Shown here: piece by piece, positions 1-8,701 of the stretch
Layout: each line of letters begins with the position of its first letter
How positions within the stretch are numbered: position 1 is the first letter of the stretch
Assembly (NCBI GenBank): GCA_035906255.1
Contig: JAMIFM010000031.1
Coordinates: 1 to 64,000, forward strand
Length of the DNA: 64,000 bases
Origin: SB11 sp035906255
Lineage (GTDB): Bacteria; Bacteroidota; Bacteroidia; UBA8524
Direction of reading: 5' to 3'
Made by a program: the position numbers and the translations under genes
The notes under the pieces: generated by a model
What the model was told of the DNA's origin: nothing
What the model saw: only the letters and a program-made list of their open reading frames with translations
Database searches by the model: none

Positions 1-846
1 TGTACCACGCGCTTTGGGTTGCCTGCGTATCCACTCCAACTCTTTGCGCATCAAGTTGCGAGCCTTATCGGTCTCACGCTCCTGCATGGCCATACGCTCG
101 TCTTTCTTCTCCAAAAAGTAGGTATAGTCTCCTGTATAGCGAAACAGCTTTCCTTCGTCTAACTCAATTATTTCATTGGTTACATTGTCTAAAAAGTAAC
201 GGTCGTGCGTCACCATCAGCAAGGTAGTATTATCGGTGCTCAGGTAACTTTCCAGCCACTCAATCATTTCAATATCCAAGTGGTTGGTAGGCTCATCCAT
301 CACCAAAATATCAGGATTGCTTATCAGCAAACGGGCTATAGCCACTCTTTTGCGTTCACCGCCTGAAAGTTGTACAATTTTTCGATTAGGCAGGTGTATA
401 TCCAGCTTACCTAATATCTGACGCACTTTGGCTTCGTACTGCCACACATCCAGCGCATCGGCTTGTTTTGTGGCCTCATTCAGTTGGCGTTCCGTTTCAG
501 TAGTGGGATTTAAGCTGTGGGCTTCGGCAGCGGTTTCGTAGGCTTTTATGGCCTGTATTACGGGGTTGTTTTCGTAAAATATATAATCCGCTACGGTTAC
601 TGCACCTGAAAAATCAGGTTCTTGGGGTAAGTACCCTACCTTTATATCCCTGCGAAACACTACTTGCCCCGTATCGGGTATATCTAATCCCGCAATCAGG
701 TTAAGCAAGGTGCTTTTGCCCGTTCCGTTATTGGCCACAAGGGCTACTTTTTGACCTTGGTCTATGCCGAATGAAAGACTTTTAAATAGCTCTTTTTCGC
801 CGTACGATTTACTGATATTTTCTACCGAAAGATAATTTACTCCCAC
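1..846 (-). CDS. ABC-F family ATPase, Uup-like (C-terminus beyond window)
   Basis: Soluble twin-ABC protein of the translation-associated ABC-F family. The 282 codons present cover the first ABC domain and the start of the inter-domain linker: Walker A (ANNGTGKST, about residues 38-46), signature LSGGERKR (about 158), Walker B MDEPTNHLD (about 183), and a linker ending WIRRQPKARGT, which is typical of Uup-type members. The second ABC domain lies beyond position 1. I chose GTG at 846 because NYLSVENISKSYGE is the usual family start and no ATG precedes it. A TATCTTTG box ends 6 nt upstream of that GTG, so the mRNA may be leaderless. Family is secure; the Uup subgroup is inferred from the linker. 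Confidence 0.9.
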   Translation of the reverse strand, partial: MGVNYLSVENISKSYGEKELFKSLSFGIDQGQKVALVANNGTGKSTLLNLIAGLDIPDTGQVVFRRDIKVGYLPQEPDFSGAVTVADYIFYENNPVIQAIKAYETAAEAHSLNPTTETERQLNEATKQADALDVWQYEAKVRQILGKLDIHLPNRKIVQLSGGERKRVAIARLLISNPDILVMDEPTNHLDIEMIEWLESYLSTDNTTLLMVTHDRYFLDNVTNEIIELDEGKLFRYTGDYTYFLEKKDERMAMQERETDKARNLMRKELEWIRRQPKARGT

Positions 847-852
847 AGCGGG

Positions 853-860
853 CAAAGATA
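853..860 (-). promoter_or_regulatory. -7 promoter box of the ABC-F gene
   Basis: TATCTTTG on the minus strand matches the Bacteroidota -7 consensus TAnnTTTG and ends 6 nt before the GTG start at 846. No clear -33 TTG was identified. Confidence 0.55.
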
Positions 861-940
861 GGGATTGCCTGCGAGTCATTCCGAACTTGTTTCGGAATCT
901 GATAACACAATTGTTAAATTGCTTTTTACCTGCTTAGCTA

Positions 941-979
941 TAATAAAAAGGGCGGCTCACATTATGCTTGCCGCCCTAC
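941..979 (-). terminator. intrinsic terminator of the 995-2254 gene
   Basis: A stem of GGGCGGC (950-956) and GCCGCCC (970-976) with a 13-nt loop is followed on the minus strand by a T-rich tract. It sits just after the stop codon at 995. Towards 885-911 lies an unrelated short palindrome (ATTCCGAACTTGTTTCGGAAT). Confidence 0.75.
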
Positions 980-994
980 AGATAAGCTAAAAAA

Positions 995-2254
995 CTACCC
1001 GCTTACTTCCGTTTTGGTGAGGGTGAGGGTGTAGGTGTTCTCACCGGTTATCACCTGTATATCCTGACTACCGCCATAGTTGCCTCCATCAGAAGTGGCA
1101 AGGCTGGCAGTAAGTGTATAATTTCCTTGTGGTACGTTTTGAGCGGCAAACAGCCCTTCTAATTCATCTTCACCACTTTTTGCAAGGGCTATCGGTTCAC
1201 CCCCGCCTTGCGGAACTAACGATACTGCCGTTTGTGTAATATGTCCGTTCAATTCCTCAGCATCGGGGTGTTGAGGATCGTTTAGGTTAACATCTACATT
1301 AACAGCCGAACCGGTAGGGCTTGGTGCTATTAACTCGGGGTCAGTTTCGGCTGTTGGCGGAACTACTGATTTTGATTCATCCCCGTAGGGTAATACAATT
1401 TCTTTTAGTTTATCCAGCAGTTTCATGGCTCTGCTTGAATAAAACCCTAATAAGAATGAAATTATCAGTGTGCCTTTTGATGCGCTAACATCTACAATGC
1501 TATCGGGACTTGAAAGATAATTGTATGAAAAAATAATAATGAGGGATATAAACGGCGAATAGGCAATTTTTGCCAAATGTCCCGGTGTTTCTGAGGGTTT
1601 AAAACCTGTGCCGTTTGCTATGGCCATTGCCACATAAAACAATATGCTGGTAAGTACCCCAAAAATCGTCCAAAAAATTACCTCTACATACGTGTGTGGC
1701 CCCGCTAGCCAAAAGTATGATTTTACCTTAAACCTCGCATTTTGTATGAATGCAACGGCAAGGCTGTTGGGCTGCAAATCAAGCAGGGCAAATATTTTCG
1801 CCGTATCTTCAGGAAATACATAGGGCAATTGGTAAACAATATAATCCTTTATTGCACGGTTATTAGGGTTGTTTTTAAACTGCTGGGCGGTAAATGTAGT
1901 AGGTGCTGCATCGGTGTGTGAAGTATCCCCTTCCGCTACATCTTGCTCGGCAGTTTGGTTAATAGTGGGCATATTGGCCGACCCTTCATTTATAAGCGAG
2001 GTGATATATGTTATATCCGTAGCATCCATGGTTTTGTACTCAGCCTCGTGGGGGTCGTCGTAATATTTCTTTTTTTCTTCTGTTGTTTCGTATTTATCAA
2101 CGGTGTGTATGGTGAGATAAATACCTACAATAACCAATAGCATCGCTATCAGCAATGCCAGCCAATGGTTTTGTTCTTGCCAAAATGTTAACGTAAAAAC
2201 CTTTTTATACAATGGAACGGGCACATTGTTGGTTTCAGTAGTATTGTTTTCCAT
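995..2254 (-). CDS. hypothetical four-helix membrane protein with C-terminal Ig-like tail
   Basis: Function not recognised. Numbering from an upstream TTG at 2269, hydrophobic segments lie near residues 36-54, 194-218, 234-252 and 264-279. A polar 140-residue loop separates the first from the rest. After a Pro/Thr-rich linker the last 100 residues look like a small beta-sandwich (VPQGNYTLTASL, then GENTYTLTLTKT), as in carboxypeptidase-regulatory-like domains. I prefer ATG at 2254, 4 nt after the stop of the upstream amidase gene, over the TTG at 2269, which would overlap that gene. The two genes are almost certainly co-transcribed and end at the terminator at 941-979, so this may be the membrane partner of the amidase. 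Confidence 0.75.
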   Translation of the reverse strand: MENNTTETNNVPVPLYKKVFTLTFWQEQNHWLALLIAMLLVIVGIYLTIHTVDKYETTEEKKKYYDDPHEAEYKTMDATDITYITSLINEGSANMPTINQTAEQDVAEGDTSHTDAAPTTFTAQQFKNNPNNRAIKDYIVYQLPYVFPEDTAKIFALLDLQPNSLAVAFIQNARFKVKSYFWLAGPHTYVEVIFWTIFGVLTSILFYVAMAIANGTGFKPSETPGHLAKIAYSPFISLIIIFSYNYLSSPDSIVDVSASKGTLIISFLLGFYSSRAMKLLDKLKEIVLPYGDESKSVVPPTAETDPELIAPSPTGSAVNVDVNLNDPQHPDAEELNGHITQTAVSLVPQGGGEPIALAKSGEDELEGLFAAQNVPQGNYTLTASLATSDGGNYGGSQDIQVITGENTYTLTLTKTEVSG

Positions 2255-2258
2255 AATA

Positions 2259-3074
2259 TTATAGTGCAATGAATTGTTTAGATACCCACTGGCTTTGTGT
2301 AGGGTCGATTTTAAACCATCCGTTCATTTCGGCATAAACAGTAACTTTTGCCCCGCTGCTTAGCGAGTACAACACGGCGAAGTTGGTGCCTGCACCTGCT
2401 CTCACATTCAGCTTGCTTGCCGTTACCGTTCCTGTTGCAATGGGCTGCGGGGTTTGGTTATCAGGCGCGGTTATAAAACTTGTTATTTTTTGAGAGATAA
2501 GCGGTATAAAGTTTTTGTTGGCTGCTTCTACCGTGTTGCCACCAAAAAAATTAGTGCCGGGGCAGGTTTTTGTACTTCCCGAACCATTGGTGCGCCTGCC
2601 TGTATTAAGGTCGAACCAATGATGGTATAAGATAGTTTGGTCATTAGGTAACAAGCTGAAACGCTTGCAAAGTACCGCATTCACAAATATTATTGTTTCC
2701 CTGTGCTCCTCGGTCATTTGGTCTTGGTTAATATCAAACCAGCCCAAATGTTCAATAGCAACTGCCCCTGTGTTGGCTCCTTTTATTGCAGCGGGGGTGG
2801 TATCCATGCTGCGACCCAAGGCTATTGTACCATCCGGAAATGTAGTTAGGTTTTGACCAATATCACTAAAGCCACGTTGTAAATGACTGCTTTTCATGCT
2901 GTTCAGCCATTTGAATGGTTGTGGCGGGTTATCCCTGAAATAATGGACGTAGCCCGGTATATAGGTATGGTGGTTTTGAATCTTATTTATAGTACGTGAG
3001 AACTTAGTGTTTTCAAGATAGTTTCTAAACTCATCACGTGTATAAAGCACGAATTGACCCTGTGTTTGTGGCAT
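2259..3074 (-). CDS. N-acetylmuramoyl-L-alanine amidase-like protein with C-terminal SH3b domain
   Basis: Predicted cell-wall amidase of the Amidase_2/PGRP fold. The N-terminal 200 residues contain HHTYIPGYVHYF, AIEHLGWFD, YHHWFD and KTCPGTNFFG; the spaced His residues and the final CPG element match the zinc-site pattern of this fold. Residues of about 213-271 form a bacterial SH3 domain (TASKLNVRAGAGTNFAVL, ending WVSKQFIAL). No signal peptide is visible, which is odd for an enzyme acting on periplasmic peptidoglycan. The downstream gene, 4 nt away, encodes a membrane protein, so export or action may depend on that partner. Domain architecture is confident; catalytic activity is inferred. 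Confidence 0.8.
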   Translation of the reverse strand: MPQTQGQFVLYTRDEFRNYLENTKFSRTINKIQNHHTYIPGYVHYFRDNPPQPFKWLNSMKSSHLQRGFSDIGQNLTTFPDGTIALGRSMDTTPAAIKGANTGAVAIEHLGWFDINQDQMTEEHRETIIFVNAVLCKRFSLLPNDQTILYHHWFDLNTGRRTNGSGSTKTCPGTNFFGGNTVEAANKNFIPLISQKITSFITAPDNQTPQPIATGTVTASKLNVRAGAGTNFAVLYSLSSGAKVTVYAEMNGWFKIDPTQSQWVSKQFIAL

Positions 3075-3150
3075 TTTTGCAATTAACTGTTTGCACGAAT
3101 TTATAAATATTTTACTCGTATAAACAAATAATTAAATAGCCATGAGCTAA

Positions 3151-4176
3151 TTATTTTTTAGCTAACGATTTTTCCCACTCCCAGGCAGTTACAAGCATAT
3201 TTTTTAAATCGCGTTGGGTTTTCCAGCCCAAAACGTTGTTGGCTTTTGCAGTATCAGCATATACTTGCTCCACATCGCCATCGCGGCGGGGACCGTACAC
3301 AAAGTTAAAGTTCACTCCGGTTTCAGCCACAAAGGTATCCACCACTTCTTTTACACTGCTTCCTTTGCCTGTGCCCAAGTTAAATATCTCCAGTTTATCG
3401 GCACTTTCATTATTCAGCAACCTTTCAATGGCTCGCACGTGTGCAATGGCTAAATCTACCACGTGCAAATAATCGCGCACGCAAGTGCCGTCAACGGTAT
3501 TATAATCGCTGCCGAATATGGTTAATTTTTCACGCTTGCCTATTGCTGTTTGGGTAATAAAAGGTACAAGGTTGTTGGGCACGCCTAAGGGTAATTCTCC
3601 AATCAATGCACTGTCATGCGCACCAATAGGATTAAAGTAACGCAAGGCAATGGCTTTTGTATCTGTAACTTTAACGGTATCTGTAAGAATTTCCTCGCAG
3701 ATTTGTTTGGTATTTCCGTAGGGCGACTCCGCCTTTTGTACAGGTGATGTTTCAGTAACGGGGTTAATTTCAGGTTGACCGTAAACGGTACATGAAGATG
3801 AAAATACAAGGTTGTTTATGCCTTTGGCTTGCATCTCTTGTAGCAACACCACCAAACCGCTTACGTTGTTATGGTAATATTTTAACGGATGTTGTACCGA
3901 TTCGCCTACAGCTTTGTAGGCTGCAAAATGTATCACCCCTGCAATGTCGGAATGTTGAGAAAGCAACGCCTGCAAATCGGCACGTTCGCACACATCCCCT
4001 TGAAAAAACACCGGCTTTTGCCCTGTTATTTGTTCTATACGGTCTAATATAAATGCCTCAGAATTATTAAGATTATCGATAATTACAGGCTGATAACCTG
4101 CATTATACAACTCAACCACGGTGTGCGAACCTATAAATCCAACACCGCCTGTAACTAATATTTTTGGCTTGCTCAT
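3151..4176 (-). CDS. galE: UDP-glucose 4-epimerase
   Basis: Cytoplasmic NAD-dependent epimerase interconverting UDP-glucose and UDP-galactose (possibly also the GlcNAc forms). An extended SDR: N-terminal TGGVGFIGSHT nucleotide-binding motif, the SSSCTVYG serine region, and the YGNTK catalytic YxxxK. Length of 341 aa is normal for GalE. It begins 4 nt after the acetyltransferase stop at 4181, so the two are co-transcribed. Its place beside UDP-glucose dehydrogenase and UDP-xylose synthase fits supply of sugars for surface polysaccharide. Substrate range cannot be read from the sequence. Confidence 0.93.
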   Translation of the reverse strand: MSKPKILVTGGVGFIGSHTVVELYNAGYQPVIIDNLNNSEAFILDRIEQITGQKPVFFQGDVCERADLQALLSQHSDIAGVIHFAAYKAVGESVQHPLKYYHNNVSGLVVLLQEMQAKGINNLVFSSSCTVYGQPEINPVTETSPVQKAESPYGNTKQICEEILTDTVKVTDTKAIALRYFNPIGAHDSALIGELPLGVPNNLVPFITQTAIGKREKLTIFGSDYNTVDGTCVRDYLHVVDLAIAHVRAIERLLNNESADKLEIFNLGTGKGSSVKEVVDTFVAETGVNFNFVYGPRRDGDVEQVYADTAKANNVLGWKTQRDLKNMLVTAWEWEKSLAKK

Positions 4177-4180
4177 GGGG

Positions 4181-4759
4181 TTACAATATACGGCTCACAA
4201 CACCGTCTTTCAACTGATATTTTTGCTTGCTTTCTTCACACACTGCTATGCCCTGCTCATCGAACGAAAGTTTGTGGCCGTATTCGCTCATCCAGCCTGT
4301 TTGGCGGGCTGGATTACCAATTACCAAAGCAAATGGCGGTACTTCTTTGGTTACCACTGCGCCCGCTCCTATAAAAGCATATTCGCCAATGTTGTTACCG
4401 CAAACAATGGTGGCGTTGGCACCTATACTGGCTCCTTTGCCTACATGGGTTTTGGCATAACTATCCCTGCGGTTTACTGCACTGCGGGGATTGATAACGT
4501 TGGTAAACACCATACTGGGGCCTAAGAACACATCATCGCCGCAGGTAACTCCTGTGTATATGGATACATTGTTTTGAATCTTTACATTATTGCCCAGCAC
4601 AACTTGTGGAGAAACTACTACGTTTTGTCCTAAGTTACAGCCTTCGCCTATTACACAGTTTTGCATAACGTGCGAAAAGTGCCAGATTTTAGTGCCCTCA
4701 CCAATACTGCAACCTTCATCAATAACTGCGGTAGTGTGAGCGAAGTATTTGGATTCCAT
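4181..4759 (-). CDS. hexapeptide-repeat acetyltransferase (WbpD/WlbB-like)
   Basis: Left-handed beta-helix acyltransferase of 192 aa. The early motif HTTAVIDEGCSIGEGTKIWH, later hexapeptides such as GASIGANATIVCG and IGEYAFIGAGAVVTKEV, and the ending VIGNPARQTGWMSEYG are characteristic of the group that N-acetylates UDP-3-amino-sugars (WbpD/WlbB, UDP-GlcNAc3NA acetyltransferase). A DegT-type aminotransferase, which could make the amino-sugar substrate, is encoded at 7372-8520. The oxidoreductase normally paired with them is absent from the window, so the exact sugar is unknown. No clear -7 box is visible before the ATG; it is separated from the upstream uxs gene by a terminator and may have its own promoter. 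Confidence 0.85.
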   Translation of the reverse strand: MESKYFAHTTAVIDEGCSIGEGTKIWHFSHVMQNCVIGEGCNLGQNVVVSPQVVLGNNVKIQNNVSIYTGVTCGDDVFLGPSMVFTNVINPRSAVNRRDSYAKTHVGKGASIGANATIVCGNNIGEYAFIGAGAVVTKEVPPFALVIGNPARQTGWMSEYGHKLSFDEQGIAVCEESKQKYQLKDGVVSRIL

Positions 4760-4910
4760 TTTTTTAATTTTAAGGTGACTTACTCAAATTCAGTAGGTCA
4801 AGCTATGTGTTCATTTAAATTAGTTGCCCTTAATCTTCTACTTAAGCCTAACTAACTTCTTTTGGGCATTAAAGTATGTTAGAATCAACGTTTTAAAATC
4901 CTTTAGAAAT

Positions 4911-4950
4911 TAAAAAGGACTGTAAAAATGTTCTTCTACAGTCCCTTTCA
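4911..4950 (-). terminator. intrinsic terminator downstream of the UDP-xylose synthase gene
   Basis: GGACTGTA (4917-4924) pairs with TACAGTCC (4937-4944); the minus strand then runs into a T-rich tract. It separates the aminotransferase-ugd-uxs operon from the acetyltransferase-galE pair. The rest of the gap 4760-5012 shows nothing else recognisable. Confidence 0.8.
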
Positions 4951-5012
4951 AATCTTTTGATAATAATATCCATTATAGACCTGCGAGGGCCATATCTTGG
5001 AACAAGAAACTT

Positions 5013-6008
5013 TTAATTTGAAACTTGTTTACCCCCAAACTCCCTTCCGTGCGGGTCTTTGAACAAATCCGTCTCGGGGAGTGATTTAAAGTAATCGTAA
5101 GTTATTTTTAATCCATCAGCACGGCTCACCTTTGGTTCCCAGCCAAGTATTTCTTTAGCACGGGTAATATCAGGGCGACGTTGTTTAGGGTCGTCTGTTG
5201 GCAATGGTTTGTACACAATTTTTTGCGAAGTTCCGGTAAGTTTAATAATCTCTTCGGCAAATTCTTTAATAGTAATTTCAATAGGGTTACCTACGTTTAC
5301 AGGGTAAGCATAATCGCTCATCAGCAAACGGTAAATACCTTCTACCAAATCATCTACATAGCAAAAGCTGCGGGTTTGGCTACCATCACCAAAAACGGTA
5401 ATATCTTCACCCCTCAATGCTTGTCCGATAAAGGCAGGCAATGCCCTACCGTCGTTCAGGCGCATACGAGGGCCATAGGTATTAAATATGCGTACAATAC
5501 GGGTTTCAACACCATGATATGTATGATAAGCCATTGTCATAGCTTCTTGGAAACGCTTAGCCTCGTCATATACTCCGCGAGGGCCTACGGGGTTTACATT
5601 ACCCCAGTAATCCTCGTTTTGAGGATGCACTAATGGGTCGCCATATACTTCAGAAGTTGAAGCGATAAGCATACGTGCACCCTTTTCTTTTGCCAAACCC
5701 AAGCAGTTGTGAACACCCAACGAACCCACTTTAAGGGTTTGGATGGGTATCTTTAAATAATCAATGGGGCTGGCAGGTGAGGCAAAGTGCAGAATGTAAT
5801 CCAACTTGCCGGGCACATGGATAAACTTAGATACATCGTGGTGGTAGAATTCAAAATTGGGCAGTTTAAACAAATGTTCAATATTGCGCACATCACCCGT
5901 GATAAGATTGTCCATTGCAATCACATCATAGTCTTCTTTTATAAAGCGGTCGCACAAATGCGACCCCAAAAAACCGGCACCGCCGGTTATCAATATACGT
6001 TTACGCAT
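5013..6008 (-). CDS. uxs: UDP-glucuronate decarboxylase (UDP-xylose synthase)
   Basis: Extended SDR enzyme converting UDP-glucuronate to UDP-xylose with recycled NAD. It shows the Rossmann motif TGGAGFLGSHLCDRF, the STSEVYGDPLVHPQ substrate region, GPRGVYDEAKR with the YxxxK pair, and the conserved NTYGPRM and DGRALPAF stretches of UXS proteins. Length of 331 aa is usual for bacterial forms. Its start overlaps the last 8 nt of the dehydrogenase that makes its substrate, indicating translational coupling, and a terminator follows at 4911-4950. Confidence 0.93.
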   Translation of the reverse strand: MRKRILITGGAGFLGSHLCDRFIKEDYDVIAMDNLITGDVRNIEHLFKLPNFEFYHHDVSKFIHVPGKLDYILHFASPASPIDYLKIPIQTLKVGSLGVHNCLGLAKEKGARMLIASTSEVYGDPLVHPQNEDYWGNVNPVGPRGVYDEAKRFQEAMTMAYHTYHGVETRIVRIFNTYGPRMRLNDGRALPAFIGQALRGEDITVFGDGSQTRSFCYVDDLVEGIYRLLMSDYAYPVNVGNPIEITIKEFAEEIIKLTGTSQKIVYKPLPTDDPKQRRPDITRAKEILGWEPKVSRADGLKITYDYFKSLPETDLFKDPHGREFGGKQVSN

Positions 6009-7347
6009 TGGCCTTAGCTATTTGGTTTTTACCGTTTATACCTACTCCGTAATATGCAAAGCCCATATCATTTAATTCTTTGCCATCATAAATATTACGT
6101 CCGTCAAACACCACTTTGTCTGTCATTATTTTAGCAAGGTTTTCAAAGTTAGGCACACGGAATTCAGGCCATTCGGTAATCAGCAATAACGCATCAGCAC
6201 CTTGCAATGCATCGTCTTGCTCATCTACATACTCAATGGTATCACCCAGCATGTGTTTGGCTTCTTTCATTGCAACGGGGTCGTATGCTTTTACTTTAGC
6301 ACCGCCTTCAAGCAATTTTTCTATAATCACCAATGATGGAGCTTCGCGCATATCATCGGTTTTTGGTTTAAACGATAACCCCCACATACCAAAGGTTTTA
6401 CCTTTAATATCACCGTTAAAGTGTTTCATTATTTTGGTAACCATCACCATTTTCTGGTCTTCGTTCACTTCTTCAACCGCCTCAAGTATGCGCATATTGT
6501 AGCCTTTTTCAACCGCGGTTTTAATAAGGGCTTTCACATCTTTAGGGAAGCATGAACCACCGTATCCAACCCCGGGGTAGATAAATTTATTACCGATACG
6601 GGCATCGCTGCCTATACCCTTACGCACCATGTTTACATCAGCACCCACAATTTCACAAAGGTTAGCTATATCATTCATAAAGCTGATTTTGGTTGCAAGC
6701 ATACTGTTGGCAGCATATTTGGTCATTTCAGCCGAAGGTACATCCATGAAAATAATGGGGTGACCGTTTAACAAGAATGGTTTGTACAAACGGCGCATAA
6801 TCTCTTCTGCTTTTTCTGATTCAACACCGATAACAATACGGTCGGGCTTCAAGAAATCATCAATAGCAGCACCCTCTTTCAAAAACTCGGGGTTTGATGC
6901 TACATCGTAAGTAAGGTTAGAGCTACGCGCTGCCAAAGCTTCTGATACTTTTGCGCGTACTTTTTCAGCAGTACCCACAGGTACTGTACTTTTAGTAACA
7001 ACCACTAAGTAATCAGTCATATTGCGGCCAATTTCATCAGCCACCGCCAATACATATTTCAAATCAGCACTACCGTCTTCGCCCGGAGGGGTTCCTACAG
7101 CAATAAAGGCAACATCGGCACCTACAATACTTTCGGCAAGGCTGGTTGAAAAGTGTAAACGCTCTTTTTCAACATTGCGAAGTACCATTTCTTCAAGGCC
7201 GGGTTCATAAATAGGCATGATACCTTTTTTAAGGTTTTCAATCTTACGCTGGTCTATGTCAACACAAGTAACATCAATACCTACTTCGGCAAAACAAGTT
7301 CCGGTTACAAGGCCTACATAGCCGGTTCCAACTACTACTATTTTCAT
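6001..7347 (-). CDS. ugd: UDP-glucose 6-dehydrogenase
   Basis: NAD-dependent four-electron oxidation of UDP-glucose to UDP-glucuronate in the cytoplasm. The protein has the N-terminal GTGYVGLVTG dinucleotide motif, the catalytic-cysteine segment GGSCFPKDVKAL, and the C-terminal UDP-binding part (FDGRNIYDG). Length 448 aa is standard. The UDP-GlcNAc 6-dehydrogenase WbpA belongs to the same superfamily, but the direct overlap with UDP-xylose synthase favours UDP-glucose as substrate. It lies 24 nt downstream of the aminotransferase gene in one operon. Confidence 0.93.
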   Translation of the reverse strand: MKIVVVGTGYVGLVTGTCFAEVGIDVTCVDIDQRKIENLKKGIMPIYEPGLEEMVLRNVEKERLHFSTSLAESIVGADVAFIAVGTPPGEDGSADLKYVLAVADEIGRNMTDYLVVVTKSTVPVGTAEKVRAKVSEALAARSSNLTYDVASNPEFLKEGAAIDDFLKPDRIVIGVESEKAEEIMRRLYKPFLLNGHPIIFMDVPSAEMTKYAANSMLATKISFMNDIANLCEIVGADVNMVRKGIGSDARIGNKFIYPGVGYGGSCFPKDVKALIKTAVEKGYNMRILEAVEEVNEDQKMVMVTKIMKHFNGDIKGKTFGMWGLSFKPKTDDMREAPSLVIIEKLLEGGAKVKAYDPVAMKEAKHMLGDTIEYVDEQDDALQGADALLLITEWPEFRVPNFENLAKIMTDKVVFDGRNIYDGKELNDMGFAYYGVGINGKNQIAKANA

Positions 7348-7371
7348 AGTGCTTAATACGATTTTTGTTTA

Positions 7372-8520
7372 TTAGTGATTGTTAACGAAATCTAATACAT
7401 TACTGGTGATAAAAGCAAGTTGTTGTTCATCTAACTCAGTGTGCATTGGCAACGAAAATACTATTTTGCATAATTGCTCAGTAACCGGAAACATCCCTTC
7501 TTTATACCTTGGGTTTGTATAGGCTTTCTGCATGTGTAAAGGCACGGGGTAATATACCATACTGGGCACTCCGCGCTCGCTTAAAAACTTACGTAATTCA
7601 TCACGGTTAACGTTGTGTAACTGTAACGTATATTGGTGAAATACGTGTGTAGAATCTTTAGCCCTTGCAGGAACAGTTAATTTGGGGTGATTGGCAAATG
7701 CGTTATCATAATAATCTGCCACCTTAATACGCGCAGCAGCGTAATCATTAAGGTTACGAAGTTTAATACGCAATATTGCGGCTTGAAAACTATCCAAGCG
7801 GCTGTTTACGCCTATTTCATCGTGATAATACAAAGTACTTTGTCCGTGATTACAAATCATGCGGATTTTTGTGGCCAGTGCATCATCATTGGTAAAAATA
7901 GCACCGCCATCACCCATACAACCTAAATTTTTTGATGGGTAAAACGATGTAGTACCAATGGTGCCGATGGTTCCTGCTTTTTTCACAGTACCGTCGGCAA
8001 AAGTATATTCAGCACCAATAGCTTGTGCAGTATCCTCTACTACAAATAAGTTATGCCTTTTAGCAATATCCATCACGCCTTCCATATTTGCACATTGGCC
8101 AAACAGGTGTACAGGCACTATAACTTTGGTTTTGGGTGTGATAGCCGCTTCAATGGCTTTTAAATCAATTTCAAAAGTTGCAGGATCAACGTCCACTAAT
8201 ACCGGTGTAAGTTGTAGCAAACCAATTACTTCTGCGGTAGCCACATAGGTAAAGCTGGCTGTTATTACTTCGTCGCCGGGTTTTAGTCCCAATGCCATCA
8301 TTGCAATTTGCAAAGCATCGGTACCATTAGCACAGGGTATTACATATTTAGCACCTAAATATTGTTCTAACTCTTGCTGAAATGCTTTAACCTCGGGGCC
8401 GTTAATAAAAGCCGATGTTTTAATAACATTGGCGATAGCAGCATCCACCTCATTTTGTATTTTTTCATATTGGCTGTAAACATCAACCATCTGAATTTTT
8501 TTCATCCCTTGTGATTCCAT
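7372..8520 (-). CDS. DegT/DnrJ/EryC1/StrS-family sugar aminotransferase
   Basis: PLP-dependent aminotransferase acting on nucleotide keto-sugars. The lysine for PLP lies in SFYPSKNLGCMGDGGA; the family pattern continues with ITASFTYVATAEV and EDTAQAIGAEY. I place the start at ATG 8520 (MESQGMKKIQMVDVY) rather than a further upstream in-frame start, because a TATATTTG promoter box (8542-8549) lies inside that extension; ATG 8505 is also possible. It is the first gene of the operon with ugd and uxs. With the acetyltransferase at 4181 it could make an N-acetylated 3- or 4-amino sugar; the donor sugar is unknown. Confidence 0.9.
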   Translation of the reverse strand: MESQGMKKIQMVDVYSQYEKIQNEVDAAIANVIKTSAFINGPEVKAFQQELEQYLGAKYVIPCANGTDALQIAMMALGLKPGDEVITASFTYVATAEVIGLLQLTPVLVDVDPATFEIDLKAIEAAITPKTKVIVPVHLFGQCANMEGVMDIAKRHNLFVVEDTAQAIGAEYTFADGTVKKAGTIGTIGTTSFYPSKNLGCMGDGGAIFTNDDALATKIRMICNHGQSTLYYHDEIGVNSRLDSFQAAILRIKLRNLNDYAAARIKVADYYDNAFANHPKLTVPARAKDSTHVFHQYTLQLHNVNRDELRKFLSERGVPSMVYYPVPLHMQKAYTNPRYKEGMFPVTEQLCKIVFSLPMHTELDEQQLAFITSNVLDFVNNH

Positions 8521-8541
8521 GCTGAAATAAATGATTTTGCG

Positions 8542-8549
8542 CAAATATA
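8542..8549 (-). promoter_or_regulatory. -7 promoter box of the aminotransferase-ugd-uxs operon
   Basis: TATATTTG on the minus strand matches TAnnTTTG, 21 nt before the ATG at 8520. It decides the start codon, since the longer reading frame would begin upstream of the promoter. Confidence 0.6.
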
Positions 8550-8684
8550 ACCTAATAAATATGAAATAGGCGGCTTCTTTACGCATTAAAAAAGGTTTTT
8601 AGTGCCCTGATAAATAGCCTGTACGCTACCAACTATTTACCCTTGGTTTTCGTTTAGCTGTTATGCCTTTACATAAAAATAGTG

Positions 8685-8692
8685 TAGGTTTG
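8685..8692 (+). promoter_or_regulatory. -7 promoter box before the 8702 gene
   Basis: TAGGTTTG fits TAnnTTTG and ends 9 nt before the ATG at 8702, so the transcript would have only a few leader bases. Confidence 0.5.
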
Positions 8693-8701
8693 AACCGTAA
8701 A

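Noticed and set aside
8663..8701. Upstream ATG extending the 8702 gene
   Set aside because: The extension is charged, precedes a clear signal peptide and contains the promoter box.
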